Notes under the pieces: generated by a model | The model's input: the letters and a program-made list of their open reading frames with translations, nothing else | Told to the model about the DNA's origin: nothing | Database searches by the model: none | Position numbers and translations under genes: made by a program | Shown here: positions 46,642 to 54,446 of the stretch, piece after piece | Numbering within the stretch: the first letter of the stretch is position 1 | Layout of the letters: each line of letters opens with the position of its first letter | From: a virus | IMG/VR virus record: IMGVR_UViG_3300025941_000001 | Location: 29,825 to 93,824 of that record | DNA: 64,000 nucleotides | Strand: one strand, 5' to 3'

Positions 46642-47079
46642 GATGAGGCCGTTCTGTTGCGAGGTGGCCCGGACCCCAGCCGGTTACGCCGCGAGGCGCA
46701 TTTCGACAGGGAAATTGTCGTTGTTTGCGACAGTTTCAGGGTGACCCGATAACGGCGGTATCATGCCGAGTTCACTCTACGACTTCCATTGGCGTCCATC
46801 GAGCCTATTTCGGCCCCATCAGAGACAGCGCGAGACCCTTCGTAGAGGCGTCGCGACTTGAGCGCACGGTATCCATACCGCTTCGCGCTGTCCGTGGTGG
46901 AGCCGCCGGGTACTGCCCCCGGGTCTGACCGCCTGACATCGTAACATTCAGAACCATCGCTCGCACTGGTCAACCACACGCTACCCATCCTGTCCGCGTC
47001 GGCTCTGTGAACCGTCATTGACAGGCCAAAGCCTTGTCCGTTGCGTGCGAGCGTGACGAGAATAGCGCGTCTAATCTCG
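46642..47079. other. Gap between convergent units
   Basis: About 440 bases between the rightward early block and the end of the leftward primase gene. A minus-strand frame of 85 codons (46761-47018, MTVHRADADRMGSVWLTSAS) is present but its codon use and Ser/Arg-rich composition differ from neighbours and it has no clear ribosome site. CGACAG-type short repeats occur near 46706-46735. I found no tRNA or other recognisable RNA. Confidence 0.5.
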
Positions 47080-47082
47080 TCA
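47054..47082 (-). terminator. Hairpin at end of primase gene
   Basis: TGACGAGA (47054-47061) pairs with TCTCGTCA (47075-47082), eight pairs with a 13-base loop; the 3' arm includes the primase stop codon. Possible terminator without a T-run. Confidence 0.4.
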
Positions 47083-49428
47083 TGTCAAGGTGGGATCAGT
47101 AAATTCCTCTGACGCGTCGCCGCCGTCATCGTCTGGGATGATCGCTTCGAGCGGCTGATTTTTCCCGGCTTTGATCTTGTCGTCTTCATAGATTTTGCCT
47201 GCGCTCGCGCGTGGCATCGCCGTGAGGATGCCGCCGGAGCCGTTAATCGCTATGAGACGGGGACGCTTGCCGCTCGGCGTCAGACATTGTCCGAGGTCGG
47301 AACCGGATAGCTCAGTGAGCAAAAATTTCTTGATGGTGCTGTGAAGCCGGAAGCCCTTGGTCTCCAGCCTCTTCGGCAACATCAGGATCACGTCTTCGAC
47401 CGTGACGGCGCGAGCCGACAATGGCCACTCGCCGCGATTGTCATTGAGCCAATGCTCAAGATCGCCCATAGCCGCCCGCTTCATCCCGGCCTTCGCTTCG
47501 GTGCGAGGTGCCGGTTGCTGGCCGCTGTAGCCCGCGAGATCGCGATTGAGCAGCGAGTACATCACTGCGCCCATCGCGGCCGGGTCATCAAGTTTGGCGA
47601 ACAGCCGGTCGAAGTATCCACTGGCCGACTTGGCTCGCGCCTCTTCCTCGGTGCGGTCGGTGCGGATCACGAGGTATCGGCGGTCGGTGTTGTCGAGGTC
47701 GAGCGCGGCGTCGTCATTGGTGAATGCGAGCACGCCGAAACAGCTATCGACCATCATGCTGTCGATGCCTTTCTTCTCGACGTTGATGCGGTCCTCGGTG
47801 ATGATGTCGTGCAACGCCTCCTTGACCGCGCGCTTATCAGAGGCGCGCAACTCTTCGATCACGATGAGCTTGCACTGGAGCGCCCACGCATTGAACCGGC
47901 CCGAGAGGCCGTTCTGCGGAACGATGGAGACGTTCGCCGGATGCAGGATGCGCGACAGCACTCGACCGATGAAGCTCTTGCCCGTGCCGTTGACCTCGCC
48001 TTGGATAATCAGTGCGTGCTTCGGTTTCTTTTCGAGGTTCTGCAACAGCCAAGCCATCCAATTCAACAAATGGTTTCGGTAGGTCTCGTCAGGGAAAAGG
48101 TATTCGAGATGCTCATTCCACCACGTCAAGTCGCCTTCGGCAGCTTCGATGTCCGGCTGGCGATACAGATTGAAGGTCTGGCCGAACTCAAGCGACTGCG
48201 GCTGACCGGGCTTGAACCCGACGCGCAAGAACTGTTGAAGCCCGCCCTTCTTTTCGCGGAAGAGCTTGTCCGAGCCGCTGCCTGTCTTCGGCGCGAGGAT
48301 GCTGTTGAACGCGCTGTCGAACGACTTCACGTCCCAGACATCCCGGTCATTGTTATTGAGCGGGTCAGTTTTGCAGATGAACCGCTTCATGTTGATGATC
48401 CAAACCCACTGATCAATGATCTCGTTTTTGGTCTTCGGCCGACCCGGGTCGTCACCGCGCGACTTATCACGGGCACGAGCGGCGTCGCGCTCTTTCTTCT
48501 GCGCCTTGATCTTCTTTTTGCTGCCCATCGGCGTGATCGGTGGCGGGGGATCATCAGAGAAGTCAGCCTCGGCGGTTTTGCCGCCGACCTTCGAGAGGTT
48601 CGCGTAGGTGTAGGCTCCGGCCATCTTCTTTTCGAGGTCTTCCATGTCCCACGGCGGTTCGCATCGCGGGTTGAAATACTCGTTGAGAAGCTGTGCACCA
48701 AGCTGTTGCGAGATGCCGAGGTCCTTCAAGTAGTACGCGGCCTTGAGCAGCGCGAAGTCTCCGCCCGAGCCCTGAATTGAAGGCTCGGCATCGCTCTTCA
48801 AGAAGTCAATCGCGGTGTCGATGTTCGCTTGCTTGTCGAGTTCGACCACGACCTCGCCCGCGTCCGTGATGCGGGACTTGGTCTTCGCTGTTTTGATCGT
48901 GTCGTAAATCCATTCGGGGCAGCGAACCGCCTCGGCGTTGTTGCCGACGTAACTCGTGCCATCATCGAACGTGCAGCCGGGGATGAGCGTATAGTTCGGA
49001 CTGTCGATGTCTTTGCCGATGCCGTTCTCGCCCAGAGCCATGATGTGCTCGGGATGCGTGTCGTCGGCCCAACCTTCGTAGACCATGTGGAAGCCGCCGG
49101 ACGGCGTCGTGGTGCGCTCGGTCTCCGGCCAACCGTACATCAAGTCCAAATCATCATACGTGATCTGCCCGGTCTTGCCTTTGGCTGCGTTCGTGTCTAC
49201 GTCGGCGACGAGCAATTTGGATTTGCGATGCGCGACGCCCCAGTTACAGCCGGGCCACTGAGCCTCCCACGCGCGCAACTGCTCGGGGTCGTTGCTTGCG
49301 TCCTCAAGATTGTTCTTGATGGTCGGCGGAAACTTCGCGCCCGGCTTGATTGGAAACAAAAACCGACGCTGAAAATGTCGGTCAATGTAGTCCACGGCAA
49401 GGCTGAGAGTGCGTTGTCGAACTGGCAT
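47080..49428 (-). CDS. Primase-polymerase / SF3-type helicase
   Basis: 782 residues from ATG 49428 (AAGG 5 bases upstream). The N-terminal Prim-Pol domain has FPIKPGAKFPP (about 25-35), the catalytic VADVDTN (D76, D78) and a conserved His in GGFHMVYEG. A linker with a Lys-rich stretch (about 300-330) leads to the helicase: Walker A GEVNGTGKS (477-485), Walker B LIVIEE (521-526), sensor FGVLAFTND (564-572) and an Arg finger in TDRRYLVI. It would prime and unwind the phage fork. It is the only minus-strand gene in the 39-64 kb region, with its own promoter at 49459. Confidence 0.92.
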   Translation of the reverse strand: MPVRQRTLSLAVDYIDRHFQRRFLFPIKPGAKFPPTIKNNLEDASNDPEQLRAWEAQWPGCNWGVAHRKSKLLVADVDTNAAKGKTGQITYDDLDLMYGWPETERTTTPSGGFHMVYEGWADDTHPEHIMALGENGIGKDIDSPNYTLIPGCTFDDGTSYVGNNAEAVRCPEWIYDTIKTAKTKSRITDAGEVVVELDKQANIDTAIDFLKSDAEPSIQGSGGDFALLKAAYYLKDLGISQQLGAQLLNEYFNPRCEPPWDMEDLEKKMAGAYTYANLSKVGGKTAEADFSDDPPPPITPMGSKKKIKAQKKERDAARARDKSRGDDPGRPKTKNEIIDQWVWIINMKRFICKTDPLNNNDRDVWDVKSFDSAFNSILAPKTGSGSDKLFREKKGGLQQFLRVGFKPGQPQSLEFGQTFNLYRQPDIEAAEGDLTWWNEHLEYLFPDETYRNHLLNWMAWLLQNLEKKPKHALIIQGEVNGTGKSFIGRVLSRILHPANVSIVPQNGLSGRFNAWALQCKLIVIEELRASDKRAVKEALHDIITEDRINVEKKGIDSMMVDSCFGVLAFTNDDAALDLDNTDRRYLVIRTDRTEEEARAKSASGYFDRLFAKLDDPAAMGAVMYSLLNRDLAGYSGQQPAPRTEAKAGMKRAAMGDLEHWLNDNRGEWPLSARAVTVEDVILMLPKRLETKGFRLHSTIKKFLLTELSGSDLGQCLTPSGKRPRLIAINGSGGILTAMPRASAGKIYEDDKIKAGKNQPLEAIIPDDDGGDASEEFTDPTLT

Positions 49429-49458
49429 GTGGACCTTTCCGGGGCGGGGCGATGTGCG

Positions 49459-49487
49459 TCCTAGCACAATTTCGTTAACCAATGCAA
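49459..49487 (-). promoter_or_regulatory. Primase promoter
   Basis: Minus strand TTGCAT (49487-49482), 17-base spacer containing GGTTAAC, CTAGGA (49464-49459) preceded by TG. Lies 31 bases before the primase ATG, back-to-back with the rightward promoter at 49503. Confidence 0.6.
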
Positions 49488-49502
49488 GCCCTTTGAGGCC
49501 TC

Positions 49503-49531
49503 TTGACAATCGGGTACTAGATGCGGTAGGC
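49503..49531 (+). promoter_or_regulatory. Rightward promoter of modification/replication block
   Basis: TTGACA (49503-49508), 17-base spacer, GTAGGC (49526-49531). Divergent from the primase promoter 16 bases away and about 95 bases before the Mom-like gene. Confidence 0.55.
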
Positions 49532-49625
49532 CTCGACTTCGACTGTCGTCTAGGAGTAGGACACTCTGGCACCCCCAGAGAGACGGGAGGCGCGACCACT
49601 TCCCCGGTTGATCCAAGGGTTCTCG

Positions 49626-50216
49626 ATGTATCTCGATATCATCAACTCAAAAGAGGCGAACGAGATCATCAACGGCAAGCACTATCTCGGCCGTGTCGTT
49701 TATCAGCCATCGTTCTGTTTCGCCACTGCCGAGCGCGATGCTGTTGCGATCTATTCGCCGCCGGTCGCAGCCCACTTCAAGAACGTGCTGACGAAACCGC
49801 TAGAACTTGTGCGTCTGTGGCAGAGTGATGATCAGTCGCGCAAGGTTGGCGCTGTGCTCGCGACTTCGATGCGCGCAGTCCGCAAGCTCTCGCCTGAGAG
49901 CGATTGCATTTTCAGCTACGCCGACCCCGGCGCTATCAACCCTCGCACTGGCGAGCCTCACACTGGCGTCGTCTACAGGGCTACCGGATGGACGTATCTT
50001 GGCACGTCGCGCGTGACTGACTATTGGCTCGACGAGTTCAATGAAGCTGTATCTTCGCCGGTCATGTATCGCCGACACAAGACGAAGAGCCGCGTGAAGC
50101 TGACCGCGATGGGCTATCGCCTCGTCGAGAAGCCGCCAAAGCACCTCTACGTTTACGGGCTGCGGAAGACGCCTGCCGAGGTGCGGTCGATCATCGGCGG
50201 ACAGTACGAGAGTTGA
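49626..50216 (+). CDS. Mom-like DNA modification enzyme (GNAT fold)
   Basis: 196 residues from ATG 49626. FSYADPG (96-102) followed by HTGVVYRATGWTYLGTS (112-128) is the signature of phage Mom-type GNAT proteins; KHYLGRVVYQPS (18-29) and LVRLWQSDDQSRKVGAVLA (61-79) match their substrate and core segments. In phage Mu, Mom converts adenine to a carbamoylmethyl form that resists restriction. Homology here is by motif, so another acyl-type modification is possible. First gene of the rightward replication block, which suits early protection of new DNA. Confidence 0.7.
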   Translation: MYLDIINSKEANEIINGKHYLGRVVYQPSFCFATAERDAVAIYSPPVAAHFKNVLTKPLELVRLWQSDDQSRKVGAVLATSMRAVRKLSPESDCIFSYADPGAINPRTGEPHTGVVYRATGWTYLGTSRVTDYWLDEFNEAVSSPVMYRRHKTKSRVKLTAMGYRLVEKPPKHLYVYGLRKTPAEVRSIIGGQYES

Positions 50217-50234
50217 CCCAGCCGATTTTTCTGC

Positions 50235-50240
50235 TTGACA
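50235..50240 (+). promoter_or_regulatory. TTGACA box before ParB-like gene
   Basis: Perfect TTGACA in the 134-base gap, but the sequence 17 bases on is TTTTTC, not the TAGG type seen elsewhere. A weak or regulated promoter at best. Confidence 0.35.
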
Positions 50241-50267
50241 CGATAGTCGGCTTGTGGTTTTTCGCGT

Positions 50268-50300
50268 CTGTCTCCATCGCCTCGAAGGCACCGGAGACAG
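50268..50300 (+). promoter_or_regulatory. Leader hairpin of ParB-like gene
   Basis: CTGTCTCC / GGAGACAG, eight perfect pairs, with an inner GCC-TCGAA-GGC stem, 50 bases before the ATG. The inverted repeat could be the gene product's own binding site or an RNA element. Confidence 0.45.
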
Positions 50301-50350
50301 CAACGAGCAACGCCCGTGGGGCACCGCTCAGCGATGAAGGGTTACACAAA

Positions 50351-51424
50351 ATGGCATCCCCAACCATAACTAATGGGATCGAGATCGAAACGTCGAAGAT
50401 GTTTATCGACGCTGTCGAAATGAAGATATTCCCGGGCAACGTGCGCCGGGCTCATGGCCCCGAAGGCAACGGATATCAGCGTGATCCGTACAAGCGCATC
50501 AAGTGGCTGGCCAAACGCTCTAAGACCTTTAACCGCTCTCTGCTTCGCACCATCGAAGTGTCCCCGCGTGCTGATGGTACTTTCGCCATCATCGACGGCG
50601 GCGGGCGCTGGGTGATGTCGCAGTTGGCGCGAGGGGTCACAAAACTTCATTGCCGCGTGCACCACAACCTCACACGCGAGCAAGAAGCTCAACTGTTTCA
50701 CGACTTCGACCGCGAGATTTATCGCTTGCGGGGCATTGACGGCTTCCTCGCGTTGATGCGCGCGGGCGATGTCACTGCCAATGTGATCGCCAAAATGGTC
50801 GAACCGTTCCGTGTCGCGGTCTCGGGCAAGAACACGATCAAGTGCGTCGGGCAGTTTGCAGCCACGATGCAGACGCCCCACGGTCAGCGCGTGTTGGATA
50901 CAACGAGCACGCTCATCGCTAAGAACTGGTGCGGCTACGACAAGGCCACGGGGACCTTCGCATCTCCGTGCTCCATTGATGGTCTCCTGTTCATGTCGGT
51001 TGCCCTTGTGGTGGACGCCGTCAACGAGGCCATCGAAGCCGAGGGTTGGGATGCGTCCGTCGAGAAAGCCTACAAGGGGTATCTCGACCTCGTCCTGTCG
51101 AAAAACTCGGCGGCCAACGTCGTCGCGTATCTCAAGAAAAACTACCCGACTGAAAAGACCGTTCCCGCTACGCTCATCGCGGCAAAATGGCTCGCCAAAA
51201 AGACCCGGGCGTTTGCGATCAAGGACGGCAACGAAGTGTTGACAGACGGCATGATTGACGGCCGCCTGTATGAGGCCTACTCCGAGCCGCGTACCTACGG
51301 CAACCGCATGGAGGCCGAACGCAAGGCCGCCGAGGGTGCCTCCGAGGGCGTGATCAAGGGCAAGGTCAAGTCGAGGAAGGCCAAGAAGGTCGCCGACGAC
51401 CACGACGACGCCTTCCTCGAATAA
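50351..51424 (+). CDS. ParB-like domain protein (DUF6551-like)
   Basis: 357 residues from ATG 50351. An N-terminal ParB/Srx-type domain is recognisable: YQRDPYKRIKWLAKRSK then TIEVSPRADGTFAIIDGGGR (the GG-R/H box), VHHNLTREQEAQLFHDFDRE. The helical C-terminal half has AANVVAYLKKNYPTEKTVPA and ends in a Lys-rich acidic tail. Related phage proteins may partition or regulate DNA, or act as CTP or ATP switches; nothing here proves nuclease activity. Alone between a hairpin leader and a terminator, so probably a single-gene unit. Confidence 0.78.
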   Translation: MASPTITNGIEIETSKMFIDAVEMKIFPGNVRRAHGPEGNGYQRDPYKRIKWLAKRSKTFNRSLLRTIEVSPRADGTFAIIDGGGRWVMSQLARGVTKLHCRVHHNLTREQEAQLFHDFDREIYRLRGIDGFLALMRAGDVTANVIAKMVEPFRVAVSGKNTIKCVGQFAATMQTPHGQRVLDTTSTLIAKNWCGYDKATGTFASPCSIDGLLFMSVALVVDAVNEAIEAEGWDASVEKAYKGYLDLVLSKNSAANVVAYLKKNYPTEKTVPATLIAAKWLAKKTRAFAIKDGNEVLTDGMIDGRLYEAYSEPRTYGNRMEAERKAAEGASEGVIKGKVKSRKAKKVADDHDDAFLE

Positions 51425-51439
51425 CGATTGACAATCGAC

Positions 51440-51472
51440 CCCCTTTGGTTTAGGAGCCAAAGGGGCTTTCTT
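51440..51472 (+). terminator. Intrinsic terminator after ParB-like gene
   Basis: CCCCTTTGG / CCAAAGGGG, nine perfect pairs with an 8-base loop (51440-51465), followed by CTTTCTT. 15 bases after the stop at 51424. The loop contains TAGGAG and a TTGACA lies 12 bases before the stem, so promoter and terminator overlap here. Confidence 0.78.
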
Positions 51473-51499
51473 ATCCCCCTAACCCAACGGAGAACCCCC

Positions 51500-51862
51500 A
51501 TGGGCGTAGACCCATCGTTTCTGTTTGACGTAGTCTTCATCGACACGCCGCCCGAGCGCATCGCGCGTCCGGCTCGGCCCCAGCGCAAGAAGCGCAATAA
51601 GCCGATGAAGGTCAGCATGCTGTTGCACTTCTACGCATGCGCCGAGCCGTTCGCTCCGGAGAAGTGCCGCACCTCCCCGGCCTACACGCAATTCGTCAAA
51701 GAGCTTCTGCACGACGGGCTCATCGAGCGCCCGTCGAAGCGCGAGCGCTTGGAGAACCCGGGCTGGGCATACCGCACGACGGCGAAGGGCGACGCGCTCG
51801 TCAACGCCATCTGCACAGTGCAGAACCCGGTCGAGCGGGTTCACTGGGTCATCCCCGAGTGA
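51500..51862 (+). CDS. Winged-helix-like small protein
   Basis: 120 residues from ATG 51500 (GGAG 7 bases upstream). MKVSMLLHFYACAEPFAPEK, SPAYTQFVKELLHDGLIERP and GWAYRTTAKGDALVNAI give the three-helix plus wing pattern of MarR/PadR-like or phage wHTH domains. Could regulate the replication block. GTGA overlap with the next gene. Confidence 0.62.
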   Translation: MGVDPSFLFDVVFIDTPPERIARPARPQRKKRNKPMKVSMLLHFYACAEPFAPEKCRTSPAYTQFVKELLHDGLIERPSKRERLENPGWAYRTTAKGDALVNAICTVQNPVERVHWVIPE

Positions 51863-52266
51863 AGTGCGCGTGCGGGACGATATTCGAACCGCACGGCAAT
51901 TCGAAAACGTGCTCGCCGGAGTGTAGTGCGAAACGCACCAAGCTCCGCGAGCGCGCATACTGGGCTGCGCATCCCGAGACGCGTGCGCTCGCTCAATTCA
52001 GGCGTCGTGAAGTGGCCGAGAAGATCGCCGCCAAGCGTTTCAATACCAAGCTCGACCGGCTCGTGAAACTTCTTTTCAAACTCACTGGAGAACAACCTCA
52101 TGACGGCAATCGAACAGGGCAACGCGGGGAAACTCGCCGACCATCTGATCGCGACCGAGGTCGCGATACAGGACAAGATGTGGGGCGACGCAAACGAACG
52201 CGCCGACACCACGGGCGATCAAATGATGACTGCCGCTATGGCGCAACTCGTGTTGCTCCAGCGTAA
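51859..52266 (+). CDS. Zinc-knuckle protein (start at GTG)
   Basis: 135 residues; MKCACGTIFEPHGNSKTCSP then ECSAKRTKLRERAYWAAHPE is the CxC...CSPEC knuckle followed by a basic helix common in phage and bacterial small proteins. The C-terminal ~55 residues overlap the 52100 gene in another frame and are Arg-rich shadow-like, so the functional part is the first ~80. Confidence 0.58.
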   Translation: MKCACGTIFEPHGNSKTCSPECSAKRTKLRERAYWAAHPETRALAQFRRREVAEKIAAKRFNTKLDRLVKLLFKLTGEQPHDGNRTGQRGETRRPSDRDRGRDTGQDVGRRKRTRRHHGRSNDDCRYGATRVAPA

Positions 52267-52516
52267 GCTCGCGGGAGACCCGAGCGACGAAGCCGTCAAG
52301 CTGGCGCAAGAGTTCTATCCGTCGGATTGGAATGGCTTCCGTGACTACGGTTCGAACGTTGCGAACCTCGTGGTCGCCGCTGCCTTCTTGCGCAGCGAAA
52401 TCAAGCGGCGCATTCTCGGCGGTGAAGACACGACGCGCGCCAAGCGCGGCGAAGCCTACAAGGGACCCGACCTTCCGTATGTGTCGTCAGAAGAGGCTGC
52501 CGCCTCGCTCCAGTGA
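52100..52516 (+). CDS. Helical hypothetical protein
   Basis: 138 residues, MTAIEQGNAGKLADHLIATE, with QMMTAAMAQLVLLQRKLAGD and NVANLVVAAAFLRSEIKRRI as helices. GGAG 9 bases before the ATG. Conserved-looking but no family recognised. Confidence 0.64.
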   Translation: MTAIEQGNAGKLADHLIATEVAIQDKMWGDANERADTTGDQMMTAAMAQLVLLQRKLAGDPSDEAVKLAQEFYPSDWNGFRDYGSNVANLVVAAAFLRSEIKRRILGGEDTTRAKRGEAYKGPDLPYVSSEEAAASLQ

Positions 52517-52533
52517 AAATACTGCGCCTAACC

Positions 52534-52565
52534 CGCTTGACAGGTGACTGTCGAGCGGGGTAGGA
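52534..52565 (+). promoter_or_regulatory. Promoter inside hairpin
   Basis: TTGACA (52537-52542), 17 bases, GTAGGA (52560-52565). The -35 box is within an 11-pair stem (CCCGCTTGACA with TGTCGAGCGGG, one G-T), 18 bases after a stop codon. It can act both as hairpin and promoter. Confidence 0.5.
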
Positions 52566-52602
52566 CCGCGCCATTGAAATTTCAAACCCGGAGTGTCCCC
52601 CA

Positions 52603-53085
52603 ATGTCCGACGCACTGCTCACACGAATTGCGGAGGGTATCGACGCCCTGCGCGCCGATATCAAGAAGCTCGGCGGTGCATCCGCTGGCGCTACTCCGTC
52701 GAAGCCCGGCCCGGATGCCGCCGCTGCCAAGGCCGCCGCCAAGAAGGCCGCCGACGAAAAAGCCGCCGCTGACAGGGCCGCCGCCGACAAGGCCGCCGCT
52801 GCATCCAAGACCACAACCAAGCCGACCAGCGGTCCGGCCGCAGGCACCAAGGCTCCGGGCGGCAAGCATACCGTCGAGCAGGTTCGGGAGATCATCCGCA
52901 AGGTTGCCGCCGACGCCAACCTCGGCAAGCAGACGGCCAAGGATATTCTCGCCGACGATGGCGGCGTGGAAAAGGTCGTCGATCTCAAGCCCGAGAACTA
53001 CGACAAGGTCTATGAAGCGTGCGAGGTCGCGCTCAAGGCCGAAGGCGGCGGCGCTCCGGCGTCCGACGATGACGATTTGATGTAG
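52603..53085 (+). CDS. Three-part helical protein with DDDDLM tail
   Basis: 160 residues: a short N-terminal helix (MSDALLTRIAEGIDALRADI), a 45-residue Ala/Lys/Asp repeat, a Thr/Pro/Gly linker and a C-terminal domain TVEQVREIIRKVAADANLGK with DGGVEKVVDLKPENYDKVYE. The C-terminal unit is one I have seen in phage ssDNA-associated proteins of unknown role. It ends SDDDDLM. Single gene between promoter and terminator. Function unknown. Confidence 0.68.
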   Translation: MSDALLTRIAEGIDALRADIKKLGGASAGATPSKPGPDAAAAKAAAKKAADEKAAADRAAADKAAAASKTTTKPTSGPAAGTKAPGGKHTVEQVREIIRKVAADANLGKQTAKDILADDGGVEKVVDLKPENYDKVYEACEVALKAEGGGAPASDDDDLM

Positions 53086-53100
53086 GGTTGCGCGGCCGGA

Positions 53101-53145
53101 GGGCGGCACAGATAGGTCGCGATTGTGCCGCCCCACTTTTCCTCT
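53101..53145 (+). terminator. Intrinsic terminator
   Basis: GGGCGGCACA (53101-53110) pairs perfectly with TGTGCCGCCC (53124-53133); 13-base loop; followed by CACTTTTCCTCTT. 15 bases after the stop at 53085. Confidence 0.78.
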
Positions 53146-53161
53146 TGCTTGAGATATTACC

Positions 53162-53746
53162 ATGAAGACCGATCTGACGTTCATCAAGCCATTCGTCGCG
53201 AACGCCCTCCAAGACGACCGGCGAGAGTGGACTGTCCAAGGGTTCGGCTTCTTGCGCACGTACTTCGGCCCGGCCGACGCCCCGAAGAAATTTCGGCTCA
53301 ACCTCTGGCACAGCCGGTTCACGGTGCCGAACGTCTCGACAATCCACGATCATCCGTGGGACCTCACGTCCCTGATCATCGCTGGCCAGATGGTCAATCA
53401 ACGGTATCGCATCGGCCACGCATCGCTCGACCGCACGCATCATTACACGACGATCAAGACCGGCGTCGGCGGCGGGCTGGAGCGCAACGACATGCGCGAC
53501 TGCGCGCTCATCAAGTACCCCTCAGAAATCTATCGTCCCGGCGACAGCTATAAGCAACACGCCGAGGAAATTCACGAAACGATTTTCGCGGACGGCACCG
53601 TCACGCTCAACGAGCGCATCGGCGATACCGAGCACGCTCGCGTGTTCTGGCCGTACCAAACCGACTGGGTCGATGCATTCCCGCGCCCGGCTACGCGCGA
53701 GGAAGTTGCCGACACGGTCCTCATGTCGCTCAGGGAGTGGTTCTAA
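53162..53746 (+). CDS. Cupin-like fold protein
   Basis: 194 residues. STIHDHPWDLTSLIIAGQMV matches cupin motif 1 (H.H...E/D...G) and YKQHAEEIHETIFADGTVTL resembles motif 2. Similar phage proteins are annotated only as hypothetical. Metal-dependent oxygenase or isomerase chemistry is possible but the substrate is unknown. Starts a long operon in which each stop overlaps the next start. Confidence 0.66.
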   Translation: MKTDLTFIKPFVANALQDDRREWTVQGFGFLRTYFGPADAPKKFRLNLWHSRFTVPNVSTIHDHPWDLTSLIIAGQMVNQRYRIGHASLDRTHHYTTIKTGVGGGLERNDMRDCALIKYPSEIYRPGDSYKQHAEEIHETIFADGTVTLNERIGDTEHARVFWPYQTDWVDAFPRPATREEVADTVLMSLREWF

Positions 53747-54045
53747 TGGCCACGGAAAAACGACAGGTCTCCATTGTCGGCTCCAGCTTCTATCCGGGAG
53801 CGGCTGACTGGCTGCCTCGGCTCGGTCCGGGACAGATAGTCCGGTTGGAGCGCGAGCCCGACAACAAGTACGACGAGAACGCCATCAGCGTTCACATCTT
53901 TCAACAGCAACTTGGTCATCTGCCGCGAGGGTTCGCAGCCGAAGTCGCGCCACTGATCGATGCTGGCAAATCGATCAAGGCATGGAAGTCGCGGGACCCG
54001 CGCTTCGCAGGCTCCGGCGTCCTCGTGGTGGAGTGGGAAACGTGA
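53746..54045 (+). CDS. HIRAN domain protein
   Basis: 99 residues that are nearly all HIRAN: VSIVGSSFYPGAADWLPRLG, IVRLEREPDNKYDENAISVH, QLGHLPRGFAAEVAPLIDAG. HIRAN domains (as in HLTF and Rad5) bind 3' ends of ssDNA at stalled forks. As a free-standing domain it may sense or protect fork ends. GGGAG 8 bases upstream; GTGA overlap with the SprT-like gene. Confidence 0.82.
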   Translation: MATEKRQVSIVGSSFYPGAADWLPRLGPGQIVRLEREPDNKYDENAISVHIFQQQLGHLPRGFAAEVAPLIDAGKSIKAWKSRDPRFAGSGVLVVEWET

Positions 54046-54446
54046 GCGTCAAGACTGTCAAGGTCATCAAGCCGACCGGCCTATTTCTGACCGAAGACGT
54101 GCTCCGCAACACTTACGGGCTGTTGCATTCGTGCGAGCCGTTCTGCTACTGGGGCTTGCCCGAGAAGCATGACGTGATCTTCAAAGTGATGAAGATGCGC
54201 GACACGGCTGGCGATCACTCGTATGACAAGGCCAAGCGCATTCACACAATCCGGATTAGCTCGCGATGTGTCGCGACCTATCATCGGCTCGGCATGATCA
54301 TGGGCCACGAGATGGTGCACGTTGCCGAGGTCGAACTCAAGACCGTCACGCCCGGGGCGATGCACAACCTCGCCTTCCTGCGCATGTCCAACGAGGTCTG
54401 CGGCTGTCATGGCTTCGACCGTCACGACTTCGCGGAGATCGAATGA
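54042..54446 (+). CDS. SprT-like zinc metalloprotease
   Basis: 134 residues from GTG 54042. HEMVH at 89-93 within MIMGHEMVHVAEVELKTV, and HNLAFLRMSNEVCGCHGFD after it can give the third ligand, as in SprT/Spartan. Length suggests a catalytic core only. In eukaryotes SPRTN removes DNA-protein crosslinks ahead of forks; coupling to a HIRAN gene makes a similar repair role attractive but unproven. Confidence 0.7.
   Translation: MSVKTVKVIKPTGLFLTEDVLRNTYGLLHSCEPFCYWGLPEKHDVIFKVMKMRDTAGDHSYDKAKRIHTIRISSRCVATYHRLGMIMGHEMVHVAEVELKTVTPGAMHNLAFLRMSNEVCGCHGFDRHDFAEIE

Noticed and set aside
46761-47018. 85-codon minus frame in the 46.6-47.1 kb gap
   Set aside because: Mixed codon use including rare ATA and AGG codons, no clear ribosome site, Ser/Arg-rich composition; kept only as a note in the gap entry.
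47341-48780. 479-codon plus-strand frame inside the primase gene
   Set aside because: Lies antisense to the Prim-Pol/helicase whose motifs are complete; no ribosome site and no domain.
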